Notes: generated by a model from the letters alone, not told the origin. A stretch of 64,000 nt of DNA from a bacterium (GCA_025774935.1 JALGZK010000001.1:1-64000), one strand, 5' to 3'; numbered from the stretch's first letter, positions 16,486 through 24,234 are shown. Numbers and translations are program-made.

Positions 16486-17115
16486 GTGAGAAGGAAGGAC
16501 AGGCTCCACAGGCTCGTGTCGAGCCATCGGACGCCGGAGGAACAGGCGGTGTGCACTGCCGCCTTTCTGGCAATCCTCGATGGAGAAGCACCGGACGCCG
16601 CGGCGTTGTCGTCGGCCACCGGACTCGACGACGAGACAACGTGCTCGGTGCTCGCGCGACTGGCGGAGCGTGGCCTGGTGGTACTGGAGTCCGAAGGAGG
16701 CGCGGTAGTCGGGAGTTGGGGGCTCTCCCTTGTTCCCACCCCGCACCGTCTGCGCATTCGCGGGCGTGACTTCCACACCTGGTGCGCATTGGACGCAGTT
16801 GGCATCCCGGCCGGGCTGCTCGAGGACGCTACCGTTGAGTCCCGGTGCCACGCATGTGGAGAGCCGGTGCTCGTCGACTTCTTGGCCGGGGCGATCACCC
16901 ACGCTGAGCCTCACGACGCGCACTTGTGGGTGATTCCGAGCGAGGGGGCGCGCTCAATCGTCGAGGATACGTGACCCCTCACCAACTTCTTCTGCTCGGT
17001 CGAGCATCTAGAGCTGTGGCGGGGGGAGCATCCCGATGTGAGCGGGGAGGCGCTGACGTTGCAGGAGGGAGCAGACGTGGGCGGCATATCCTGGTCCAGG
17101 GCGAGAGGAGCGTGA
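16486..17115 (+). CDS. MerB-like organomercurial lyase, putative selenoprotein (in-frame TGA = Sec163)
   Basis: With TGA 16972-16974 read as Sec the product has 209 residues, the size of MerB. MerB cleaves carbon-mercury bonds using Cys96, Asp99 and Cys159 and keeps structural Cys117. Here the matching residues are Cys100, Asp103, Cys121 (in TWCALDA and SRCHACG) and Sec163, with the same spacings (3, 21 and 42). After the TGA the frame continues with PLTNFFCSVEHLELW, matching MerB's last helix and strand, to TGA 17113-17115. Ending at the first TGA would remove the catalytic residue and tail. GTG 16486 follows GGGGGAGG. A hairpin with a GGTC loop follows the TGA. Confidence 0.85.
16993..17006 (+). 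promoter_or_regulatory. Bacterial SECIS-like hairpin (MerB-like gene)
   Basis: TGCTC-GGTC-GAGCA forms a perfect five-base-pair stem with a GGTC loop, starting 18 nt after the in-frame TGA. From memory, the E. coli fdhF SECIS also has a GGUC apical element at a similar distance. It lies within the coding frame, as bacterial SECIS elements do. Confidence 0.7.
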
Positions 17116-17124
17116 GTTACGGCC

Positions 17125-17201
17125 GTCTAACTGGCGAATGCAGCTGCCGAACTTGGCTGTCGCGCCAGTGCCTGGCGCAGCCGGTTCGCGATTCGCCAGG
17201 C
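17125..17201 (+). repeat. attC-21 (77 bp)
   Basis: R'' GTCTAAC (17125-17131), R' GCCAGGC (17195-17201). Short loop. It begins only 10 nt after the extended stop of the MerB-like gene, which supports the readthrough product as the full cassette gene. Confidence 0.88.
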
Positions 17202-17251
17202 CGCCCTCGGTGAATCTGTCAACAGAGCAGCAACGGGAAGGAGCATTGCTG

Positions 17252-17653
17252 ATGGCGTCGATTGAGATGATCACGGAGGATCAGGCTACCGGACGAGTCA
17301 AGGAGCTCTACGAGGAGATCAAGTCCCAGCTCGGCATCGACTTCGTTCCGAATCTCTACAAGGCCATGGCTCACAATCCTGCCTATCTGGAGTCCAACTG
17401 GCGGAAGGTCAAGGCCGTCATGGTGGAGCCGGGGAAGCTCGACCGCCTCACGAAGGAGATCATCGCAGTCGCCGTGTCTGCCGTGAGCGGATGCGACTAC
17501 TGACTCTGGGTGCATACTTCTGCGGTGCAGAAGCTCGGGCTTGACGACGAGGCTTTGGTGGAGCTGATGGCTGTCGTGGATCTCTTCAGCGGCTTCGGGA
17601 GGCTGATGGACGGGCTTCGCGTGGAGCCGGATGAGAAGCCATGGTACGGGTGA
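17252..17653 (+). CDS. AhpD-like (carboxymuconolactone decarboxylase family) protein, putative selenoprotein CxxU
   Basis: With TGA 17501-17503 read as Sec the product is 133 residues. AhpD-like proteins use C-x-x-C-x3-H to reduce peroxides or relay thiols. Here it is Cys81-Asp-Tyr-Sec84-x3-His88. After the TGA the frame continues LWVHTSAVQKLGLDDEALVE, the normal helices of this family, to TGA 17651-17653. ATG 17252 follows AAGGAG (17238-17243). A strong GGT-loop hairpin follows the TGA. Ending at the first TGA would remove half of the active site and the last third of the protein. Confidence 0.88.
17517..17533 (+). promoter_or_regulatory. Bacterial SECIS-like hairpin (AhpD-like gene)
   Basis: CTTCTGC-GGT-GCAGAAG is a perfect seven-base-pair stem with a GGT triloop. 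The stem starts 13 nt and the loop 20 nt after the in-frame TGA, within the range used by bacterial SECIS elements. Confidence 0.8.
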
Positions 17654-17696
17654 GGCTAGCACGCGGAGTGCCGTTGGCACTCACTGATGACGGGCG

Positions 17697-17816
17697 GCCT
17701 AGCTAGCGAGTGCAGCTGACGGGCGTGGGTGTCGCGTCACCCGCAAGGGGGTCGCCTACGACGGCCGGCACGTGCCGCGCCAGTGCCTGATGCAGCTGAT
17801 TCGCGATTCGTCAGGC
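17697..17816 (+). repeat. attC-22 (120 bp)
   Basis: R'' GCCTAGC (17697-17703), R' GTCAGGC (17810-17816). 120-bp class. It begins 43 nt after the extended stop of the AhpD-like gene. Confidence 0.9.
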
Positions 17817-17859
17817 AGCAGGTCACGTCTTGGCACGAGAGGGGAAGAAGGAGAATCGA

Positions 17860-18696
17860 GTGAGCACGAGTTATCGCTTTGAGATCGGAAGACTCGAGTG
17901 TGTCGCAGTGGCTGACGGCTGCAATGACTACAGGGCGGAGCTTCTGTTTGACAATGCCTCAGAAGAGGAGTTGCTCCGGGCGCTTGACGAGAGCGGTCTG
18001 GGACCGGAGATCTTGGCCGTCCCTTACACCAGCCTCGCAGTCAAGATAAACGGGCAGTGGGTGTTGGTGGATACAGGCGCGGGAACGAGGGAAGAGGCGG
18101 ACGTGGGGCACGTGACGCAGAACCTCGTTGCCGCCGGGATAGACCCACTGGATGTCAAGGTGGTGATTCTCACGCACGCACACACCGATCATGTCGGAGG
18201 GCTGACGGACGAGGAAGGGAAGCTGAAGTTCAGGGAAGCGCGATACATAATGGGAAAGAGGGAGTGGGATTTCTGGGGAGCAGAGAACCTGAAGGAACGG
18301 GGGTGGGAAGGCCTAGTACCGTTCATGGAGAAGAACCTGGGAGCCATAGAGAAGAGGGTGGAGCTGGTCGAAAGGGAGACGGAGATACTGCCAGGGCTGC
18401 GAGTGATACCGGCGGAAGGGCACACGCCTGGACACATGGTAGTGGTGTTCTCTTCTGAGGGGGAGCAGTTGTGGAGCACGGGTGATGCACTGATTCACCC
18501 GCTCCATCTGGAGCACCTGGAGTGGTACACGGCATTCGATCTGGCTCCAGACGAGGCGATAGAGACGAAGCAGAGAATCCTCGATGAGGTGGGTAAGGGG
18601 ATAGTGGTTCATGCGTATCACTTCCCCTTTCCCGGGATAGGGCAAGTCGTCCGGGGAGATGAAGGGTGGGAGTGGCGGCCGGCAGACGGGGATTGA
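17860..18696 (+). CDS. MBL-fold metallo-hydrolase
   Basis: 278 residues. The metallo-beta-lactamase signature THAHTDHVGG (H-x-H-x-D-H), the later AEGHTPGHM and STGDAL metal ligands, and the C-terminal VVHAYHFPF are all present, so both metal sites look intact. It resembles the lactonase or AttM-like branch by general layout, but the substrate cannot be told. GTG 17860 follows GAAGAAGGAG. Codon usage shows more AGG and GGA than neighbours in the second half. Confidence 0.88.
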   Translation: MSTSYRFEIGRLECVAVADGCNDYRAELLFDNASEEELLRALDESGLGPEILAVPYTSLAVKINGQWVLVDTGAGTREEADVGHVTQNLVAAGIDPLDVKVVILTHAHTDHVGGLTDEEGKLKFREARYIMGKREWDFWGAENLKERGWEGLVPFMEKNLGAIEKRVELVERETEILPGLRVIPAEGHTPGHMVVVFSSEGEQLWSTGDALIHPLHLEHLEWYTAFDLAPDEAIETKQRILDEVGKGIVVHAYHFPFPGIGQVVRGDEGWEWRPADGD

Positions 18697-18709
18697 GTAG
18701 TAGCCGGCT

Positions 18710-18826
18710 GCCTGACTAGCGCAGGCAATCGACATCCGTCGCTGTCACTCGCGCTGCATCCCGCCTGGTGGCCGGCACGTGCCGCGACAGCCTCAACGCT
18801 CGCAGCCGATTCGCGGTCCGTTGGGC
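18710..18826 (+). repeat. attC-23 (117 bp)
   Basis: R'' GCCTGAC (18710-18716), R' GTTGGGC (18820-18826). The left L'' box is poorly kept (GCGCAG). Confidence 0.85.
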
Positions 18827-18850
18827 CTCGGCCGGCCCAGGGGGAATGGA

Positions 18851-19537
18851 ATGGACCTACTTCGCACACGCAGCCTCGCCGGCACGCTTGATGCCGTCAA
18901 CGAGGCGATGTTCTTCGACAAGCGCATTCCGAAGGCCGAGGGACGCCGCGTTGCCGCGTGGATCGCAGGCCGGCAGGGCCTGCCCGGGGCCTACGCCGGG
19001 ATGTTCGCTCCGACCCCCAAGGACTTCGCGGGCGGGATTCGGCTCTTCACTGGCGAGCGCATCTCCTCAGGTGCGGCGACCGGTCACATACTGGGAGAGG
19101 AGGCGTGTCGGGCGCTTCTTCTACTGAATGCCGGCCCGAGCGATGTACAGGACGCGCTCGCTCGCGCGAGCCGCTCAATGGACAGCCGGCTCTCCGAGTC
19201 TGAGGCAGAGGGCGGCCGGTCTGGCTTCTTCTGATGTGGGGCTTGCACGGCGTCGGTCTGGCGCCATCTGGCAGCGGGCGGTCTGTCCAAGAGACGGGCG
19301 CGGCTGGGCGGCGGAGTCGAGTATCTCCGTGAGCACAGGGATGAGCAGGGCCGATGGCATCGCTTCCCCTTCTACTACACGCTGCTAGCGCTCGCTGACG
19401 TCCCTGGGCCGCGCGCGACTGAGGAGATCCAGTATGCAGCCCCACGGCTTGAGCGGATGGTCAAGCGACGGGGGCGCGGAGACCAGTTCGACCTGAGGCG
19501 GCGGGTCTTGGCTGAGCGGGTTCTAGCGCGGGCCTGA
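18851..19537 (+). CDS. Putative selenoprotein with UCxxC motif, unknown function
   Basis: With TGA 19232-19234 read as Sec128 the frame stays open for a further 100 codons, giving 228 residues up to TGA 19535-19537. The motif is GFF-Sec-CGACTASVWRHLAAGG, so Sec sits as the first of a C-C-x-x-C-type group. The downstream part, RWHRFPFYYTLLALAD and the Arg-rich end, reads as ordinary coding sequence. I recall conserved hypothetical proteins with a CCGxCT-xx-WRHL block but cannot name the family. ATG 18851 follows AGGGGGA. A GGTCT-loop hairpin follows the TGA. The next gene shares the same cassette. Confidence 0.82.
19249..19265 (+). promoter_or_regulatory. Bacterial SECIS-like hairpin (UCxxC gene)
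   Basis: GGCGTC-GGTCT-GGCGCC forms a six-pair stem (one G-T pair) with a GGTCT loop. The stem begins 14 nt and the loop 20 nt after the in-frame TGA, the same distance as in the AhpD-like gene. Confidence 0.72.
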
Positions 19538-19590
19538 CGGTCCTCGGAAGGCCGCGGCATTGCCCGAGCTTCGAAGAGGAGACAGCGGCC

Positions 19591-20175
19591 ATGATAGGAC
19601 ACTGGTGCAGCGGACGGTCTCTGCGCGGGGCACTGGTCGCAGCAGTTCTCTTCGCAGCAGCAGCCACGGTTGCCGCGGCAGCTGACCTTGTGGATCAGGA
19701 GAACGTCTCGGGAGACTTCGTTGCTGATCCCGGCCTCAACGCCTTCGCGCCGGTTGGACAGGAGTTCGTCCCGTCGCTGCAGGCGGTCGACTTCGTCGAG
19801 GTGTTCATCTCAAACCCGTACAGCAGTCTCACTTCAGCCGTGGGGGTGGAGCTCCACGTGGACACGATCGGAGGTACGTTACTTGGATCGACGGGTGCGA
19901 CCGAGGTTCCCCGAAGTCACCACGGTCCGATTCGCTGCTCCTTCACAGAGACGGTACAGCTCGACCCTGGTGCGCGGTACGTCTTCCTGATCCAGGAGCT
20001 CGCTGGAGTGGAGGTGACCCTCATGGCAACGCCAGACCTGTATCCACAGGGTCGCTTCATCTTCTGGGGAGAGCCGTACACTGAGTTCGACGCGTGGTTC
20101 CGCGAGGGAGTGGTCGCGACGGGCACTCCGGCGCCAACAGCTACATGGAGTACGGTCAAGAACCTGTATCGCTAG
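19591..20175 (+). CDS. Exported beta-rich protein with W-x-x-[IV]-K tail
   Basis: 194 residues with a signal peptide (AAAATVAAAA). The mature part is beta-rich, with a VGQEFVPSLQAVDFVEVF start and a LDPGARYVFLIQE strand, resembling secreted choice-of-anchor or DUF4082-type sandwich domains. It ends with TWSTVKNLYR, the C-terminal motif also found in three exported proteins of the right half. ATG 19591 follows AGAGGAG. No attC separates it from the UCxxC gene 53 nt upstream, so this is a two-gene cassette. Confidence 0.75.
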   Translation: MIGHWCSGRSLRGALVAAVLFAAAATVAAAADLVDQENVSGDFVADPGLNAFAPVGQEFVPSLQAVDFVEVFISNPYSSLTSAVGVELHVDTIGGTLLGSTGATEVPRSHHGPIRCSFTETVQLDPGARYVFLIQELAGVEVTLMATPDLYPQGRFIFWGEPYTEFDAWFREGVVATGTPAPTATWSTVKNLYR

Positions 20176-20199
20176 CCGGCTCCGGCCTTCGTTCCGCCC

Positions 20200-20303
20200 G
20201 TCCAACTGGCTGAAGCAGCTGAGGGGTCTGGCTGCCGCGCCAGCTGATCACGCACCTGTCGCGCTACCCCTCACGCCCGCAGCTGATTCGCGGTCCGTCA
20301 CGC
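20200..20303 (+). repeat. attC-24 (104 bp)
   Basis: R'' GTCCAAC (20200-20206), R' GTCACGC (20297-20303). 104-bp class with substitutions in both boxes. Confidence 0.85.
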
Positions 20304-20363
20304 AGCACGTAGACATGGTGGCGCACACACGAGCCTCGAATCCCTGACCTGCGAGGAGCACGA

Positions 20364-20718
20364 ATGGCCAAATCCCCGGATCCAACAGATGCGATCCGCC
20401 GCCAGGCTGTCTCGTTTCCCGGCGTAGCGAAGGGAACGTCCTGCACTCAGAGCGTTCAAGGCCGGCAAGGGCACGTTCCTGTTCATCGGTCCTGGACCGA
20501 AGGGGCAGGGATTCAAGGCGATGTTCAAGCTCAAGGCCTCGATGCCGCAGGCGCTGCAGCTGGCCGCGGAGGATCCGAAGCGCTTTGAGGTAGGTTCGAC
20601 CGGCTGGGTGACCGCCCGTTTCACGGCCGAGGAGCCCTTGCCCAAGCGGATATGGGGGAAGTGGTTGGCGGAGTCCTATGACTTGACGTGCGGAGCGGGA
20701 CGGACAGCGAAGAGGTAA
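20364..20718 (+). pseudogene. MmcQ/YjbR-like protein, frameshifted
   Basis: The N-terminal frame encodes MAKSPDPTDAIRRQAVSFPG and GVAKGTSCTQ, then the homology moves to another frame with AFKAGKGTFLFIGPGPKGQG and continues to TAA-free stop at 20716-20718. The break lies near 20452-20458, where AGCGTTC replaces an expected AGCGCGTTC, a two-base loss. The combined protein is about 118 residues, normal for MmcQ/YjbR DNA-binding-like proteins. It may be a true pseudogene or a sequence error. Confidence 0.7.
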
Positions 20719-20801
20719 GTGGAGCCAACCAGTTCCGAACGGAGTCAGGGTGAGTCGCCTGTCGGAGCCGCGCGGTTGGCCTTCAGGAGAAAGGAACCAC
20801 G

Positions 20802-21065
20802 GTGGAAGTCCTCATGGGACTCGGTGTCGTCTGCGTAGTGTGGGCCGTGGTGGCGGCGCTGCTCATCGCGGCGGATCTGAGCAAGCGAGGCACATCAGTC
20901 AACTTCGTCTGGCTCAGACTGATGATCCTCAAGTACCTGCACGAGTACTCGAAGGTCACGCGAGAGGAGACCGGACGCGTGGGTCCGCTCTTCTATCACT
21001 ACGTGGTTCCGCTGAACGTCGCGCTGGTCATAGTCGTTGTCCTGGCGATAGCACAGTGGTCCTGA
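20802..21065 (+). CDS. Small two-TM membrane protein
   Basis: 87 residues from GTG 20802 after AGGAGAAAGG. A long N-terminal hydrophobic helix (about 5-24), a cytoplasmic-type basic/acidic middle (LKYLHEYSKVTREETGRVG), and a second helix at the end (about 68-85). There is no attC between this gene and the frameshifted gene upstream, so both share one cassette or an attC has been lost. No family recognised. Confidence 0.7.
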   Translation: MEVLMGLGVVCVVWAVVAALLIAADLSKRGTSVNFVWLRLMILKYLHEYSKVTREETGRVGPLFYHYVVPLNVALVIVVVLAIAQWS

Positions 21066-21076
21066 GCCGGGTGTCG

Positions 21077-21175
21077 TCTGACTAGCGAATGCAGCTGACA
21101 CACATCGGTGTCACGCGCTCTGCATTCGAGCAACGCGCGCCACCTCGCGTGCAGCTGACTCGCGGTCCGTTAGGT
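21077..21175 (+). repeat. attC-25 (99 bp)
   Basis: R'' GTCTGAC (21077-21083), R' GTTAGGT (21169-21175). 100-bp class, otherwise close to attC-6. Confidence 0.92.
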
Positions 21176-21214
21176 GGCCCCATCCACGCGCGGGTTTGCA
21201 CGAGAGGTAATGCC

Positions 21215-21823
21215 ATGCCCGAGGTATGCTGGGCGACACCGCTCTACGAGTTCCTCAAGTACTGTGAGGAGACCGAGCTGCCCAAGGTCATCCTGGACTG
21301 CGGGGCTGGTGGGGACCGTCCTCCACTCGCTCTCTTCCACAGCTTCGGCTATGCGACCGCCGGCATCGACATCAGTCCAGAGGCGGTCAAGGAAGCAGCA
21401 GTATTCTGCGAGAGGGCTGGCACCGACCTGGGTATCTCCGAAGGTGACATGCGAGAGATTCCCTTCCCGGACGGGTCGTTCAGCTTCGTCTACTCCTACA
21501 ACGCGATTGGCTTCATGACGAAGCCGGACATCGCCATCGCCATGGCCGAAATGCAGCGCGTTCTGCGACCCGCGGGGCTGTGCTACGTGAACTTCGACTC
21601 AGTGGACGATCCGGACCGGTCTGAGTTCCGCGAGTCGTCCTTCCTGCGCAAGGTACTGCGGAGTACTCGGTTCGCGCACTTCGAGGATGACGAGGCCGAC
21701 GCCTACTTCGGCGACTTCACCATCCTCCGCAAGGAAAAGAGGCTTGTCGAGAAGCTGTACGAGGGCGACAGGATCAAGCAGGCGCGCATCGACTACATCG
21801 CGCGCAAGGACGGGGCCGTCTAA
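21215..21823 (+). CDS. Class I SAM-dependent methyltransferase
   Basis: 202 residues. Motif I is VILDCGAGGDRPP, followed by GIDISPEAV, SEGDMREIPFPDGSFSFVYS and VLRPAGLCYVNF, the standard order for Rossmann-like methyltransferases. The substrate is unknown. ATG 21215 follows GAGAGGTAA; a nearer ATG at 21210 is out of frame. The stop TAA lies in the R'' box of attC-26. Confidence 0.88.
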   Translation: MPEVCWATPLYEFLKYCEETELPKVILDCGAGGDRPPLALFHSFGYATAGIDISPEAVKEAAVFCERAGTDLGISEGDMREIPFPDGSFSFVYSYNAIGFMTKPDIAIAMAEMQRVLRPAGLCYVNFDSVDDPDRSEFRESSFLRKVLRSTRFAHFEDDEADAYFGDFTILRKEKRLVEKLYEGDRIKQARIDYIARKDGAV

Positions 21824-21878
21824 CTGCCGAGTGTAGCTGACGCCCGCCCCGCCGACGCCGGCTCCCAGTCCGTCAGAC
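21818..21878 (+). repeat. attC-26 (61 bp)
   Basis: R'' GTCTAAC (21818-21824), R' GTCAGAC (21872-21878). Short loop with altered cores (TGTAGCTGACG on the left, GGCTCCCAGTCC on the right). Confidence 0.8.
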
Positions 21879-21958
21879 CGTCTGCGCACTCCATGGGGAT
21901 CCCGGCAGGGGAGAGCTGTGGGTGCGAAGCGCCTATGCAGGAGAAAGGACGAGGGGAC

Positions 21959-22537
21959 ATGCTGACGGTGTTGGTTGCGCACTTCAGCCAGACTGGGAAC
22001 ACGGAGAAGACAGCGCGCGCCATCTACGACGAGGTTGTGTCGGGCGGCCACGATGTCCGCCTCAAGCGCATCGCAGACGTCACCGTTGACGACCTCCCGG
22101 AGTACGACCTCGTGTTCCTGGGGTCAGCATGCCACTCGGCGGACCTCGCCCCGCCAGTGCTGGAGATCCTCGAGGCGATTCCAATTGGGTCCCGGCTGAA
22201 ACTGGCAGGCTTCGCAACGCACTCATGCCCGCGAGCCGAGGGCAACGAGCGTGATCAGTCGCTGCACGAACGATGGGCGTCGGGGTGCCTGCGGTCGTTT
22301 GAAGAAGCATACGAGGACACGCGACTTGAACTCCTCGGCTACTTCGGCTGCCAAGGAGCGGCTTCACCCTCGATTGAGGAGTTCATCCACAGCACGATAC
22401 TGCCGGACGAGGATGAGTGGCAGTCCTTCGTATCGGAGGTGAGGAAGCACCCGGATGCGACGGATCTGCGAGATGCAAAGGAGTTCGCGCAGAGCGTGCT
22501 GACCAGGTACAGTAGTGAGCACGAGGGCAGTGATTGA
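21959..22537 (+). CDS. Flavodoxin-family protein
   Basis: 192 residues. The FMN phosphate loop HFSQTGNTEKTARA is canonical, followed by LVFLGSACHSADLAPP and GFATHSCPR. Flavodoxins carry single electrons on FMN. ATG 21959 follows GAGGGG, and the open frame upstream (from 21893) lacks a better start. The cassette holds no obvious redox partner. Confidence 0.88.
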   Translation: MLTVLVAHFSQTGNTEKTARAIYDEVVSGGHDVRLKRIADVTVDDLPEYDLVFLGSACHSADLAPPVLEILEAIPIGSRLKLAGFATHSCPRAEGNERDQSLHERWASGCLRSFEEAYEDTRLELLGYFGCQGAASPSIEEFIHSTILPDEDEWQSFVSEVRKHPDATDLRDAKEFAQSVLTRYSSEHEGSD

Positions 22538-22544
22538 GCAGGCG

Positions 22545-22667
22545 GTCCGACCAGCGAATGCCGCTGACGGGCATGGGCGTCACGTCACCTGCGATGGTGC
22601 CACCTCCGGCAGCAGGCAGGTGCCACGCCATCCCTCACGCTCGCGGCTGGCCCGTGGTCCGTTCGGT
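22545..22667 (+). repeat. attC-27 (123 bp, degenerate)
   Basis: R'' GTCCGAC (22545-22551), R' GTTCGGT (22661-22667). The loop is recognisably of the 120-bp class (GACGGGCATGGGCGTCACG) but substituted throughout. Confidence 0.8.
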
Positions 22668-22705
22668 TGTTCACGTACGACTGGAATCCGCGTAGGAGGG
22701 GCGAC

Positions 22706-23347
22706 GTGCATCTTCGTGCTTGGGTCAGAGTCTCCGTAGCCCTCGGCGTTGTGTTGGTCGCCGGCTGCGGCGTCGATTCGGTAATCAGCGCGCAGTATGA
22801 GTTCTCGGACTCCGAAGTCCACAGCTACGCTGTGGGTGACTCGCTCTGGATTGACGCCGACACATTCGTCGGATCGGTCACGTACACTCAGGGGCGTCCG
22901 GACAGCGTTCGGGTTACGATCACGAAGTGGGCCGATCGCGAAGGGGACCTTGAGCTGCTTGAAGTGGAGACAGCCCAGCTGGGTGACGAGATCCAGCTGC
23001 ATGCGTCCAACCCGGAGAATCTCGACGACGTCGCCGTCGACATCGAGATGGTAGGGCCACCCGGCGCGGCTCTGAATCTGGCCACTGGCGTAGGAGCAGT
23101 GGACTGCACGGGGCAACCGGGTCCTCGCTGGGTTGCCGACGTGGGTGTCGGCGACATCGAGTTCGCGGTCCCCGCTGATGTGAATGTCTCGGTGGAACTG
23201 GCGACAGGTGTCGGAAGAGTCAGTGTCGACTTCGACGTGGACGGCGAGGTGTCCACGAGGCTCGTTGTCGGCATCATCGGGACAGGAGATGAAGGTGACC
23301 TTGCCGCCCATGCGGGTGTGGGCGACATCTCACTGGTTCGTCGATAG
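22706..23347 (+). CDS. Lipoprotein with DUF4097-like beta-repeat (putative adhesin)
   Basis: 213 residues. The lipoprotein signal ends VLVAGC. Repeated short strands of the type ATGVGAV, DVGVGDIEF, ATGVGRVSVDF and HAGVGDISLV form the parallel-beta pattern of DUF4097-like domains. GTG 22706 follows GTAGGAGGGG. Single-gene cassette. Surface location is inferred from the lipobox. Confidence 0.78.
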   Translation: MHLRAWVRVSVALGVVLVAGCGVDSVISAQYEFSDSEVHSYAVGDSLWIDADTFVGSVTYTQGRPDSVRVTITKWADREGDLELLEVETAQLGDEIQLHASNPENLDDVAVDIEMVGPPGAALNLATGVGAVDCTGQPGPRWVADVGVGDIEFAVPADVNVSVELATGVGRVSVDFDVDGEVSTRLVVGIIGTGDEGDLAAHAGVGDISLVRR

Positions 23348-23380
23348 TCCCGTGCCTGGGCGTGCGCGCATCGGCACGGT

Positions 23381-23487
23381 GTGAACAACTCAAGTGACGA
23401 GGGCAGCTGTCACCCTTCGGGTCACCCGTTCTGCATCCGCACTCTCAGCGCCACCCTTCGCCGCAGCTGATTCGCCGTCCGTTCGAG
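23381..23487 (+). repeat. attC-28 (decayed)
   Basis: The left R'' box is hardly recognisable (GTGAAC at 23381), but GGCAGCTGTCAC, TCTGCATCCGCAC and the right arm GCAGCTGATTCGCCGTCC remain, ending in GTTCGAG (23481-23487). Confidence 0.75.
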
Positions 23488-23529
23488 TGCTGGCGACACG
23501 CCGGCCCCTCAGTGGAGGATCATGCGACC

Positions 23530-24234
23530 ATGACGACATCGTCCCCCAGCAGCTCACCGCGCCCGCTGCCTCGTCACGTGGCGGTCATCGGTGCCGCGGG
23601 AGGTCTCGGCCGCGGGATCCTCAGCGTGTGTCGTGCCGAGCACATCGGATTCGCAGCCGTCGTCCGCTCACGGCCGGAGCGAATCACTGCCGTCCCTAAA
23701 GGCTCTCGCGTCGTTGTTGTCGAGTCTCTCGCCGACCGCGCCGCTCTCACGAACGCGTTCTCTGGCTCGGACGCCGTCGTCACGGCCATGGGCGTAACGT
23801 CGGCGAGCCGCGACCAATCGGCCCTGCTCTCCGCCAACATGGCCAACGTCGAGGCGTCGATGGCAGCTGCCGGCGTCGACCGCATCGTTGTGATCAACAC
23901 GCTGGTCGCTTCCGCGCCGGGGAAGCCTGCAAGCCGGGTCATTCGCTTCTTCTCGTGGGTGCCGGGCAACATGGGCCGCGGCGCGAGGGAGCAACAGGCC
24001 GTGGTCGATGCCCTCGGCAGCGGTGCGTTCGCATCGCTTCGCTGGACGCTCGTCCGCGCCTCAGTCAACTCCCGTGGCAAGGACGAGCCCCCCGTGGCGT
24101 CTGCGGAGTGGGACAAGACGCTCAACTCCTGGGCACCCGTCTCCTATGAAGCCATGGGTAGGTGGATGCTCGAGGAAGCTGCAGCGAATGAGTTCGTCCG
24201 AGTGGCACCGGTTGTGTCGCGGCGCCGGGAATGA
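23530..24234 (+). CDS. NAD(P)-binding SDR-type (atypical) protein
   Basis: 234 residues. The nucleotide-binding loop VAVIGAAGGLGRG lies near the N-terminus, followed by VVESLADRAAL and SDAVVTAMGV, typical of NmrA or NAD(P)H-binding atypical SDRs that act on small substrates or sense redox state. The C-terminal end (FVRVAPVVSRRRE) is complete. ATG 23530 is chosen with GGAGGATC upstream. No recognisable attC follows it. Confidence 0.82.
   Translation: MTTSSPSSSPRPLPRHVAVIGAAGGLGRGILSVCRAEHIGFAAVVRSRPERITAVPKGSRVVVVESLADRAALTNAFSGSDAVVTAMGVTSASRDQSALLSANMANVEASMAAAGVDRIVVINTLVASAPGKPASRVIRFFSWVPGNMGRGAREQQAVVDALGSGAFASLRWTLVRASVNSRGKDEPPVASAEWDKTLNSWAPVSYEAMGRWMLEEAAANEFVRVAPVVSRRRE

Noticed and set aside
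16972-16974. Treating TGA 16972 as the natural end of a short MerB-like protein
   Set aside because: The frame continues for 47 codons with MerB-like sequence, the TGA falls on the catalytic Cys column and an attC follows right after the second stop.
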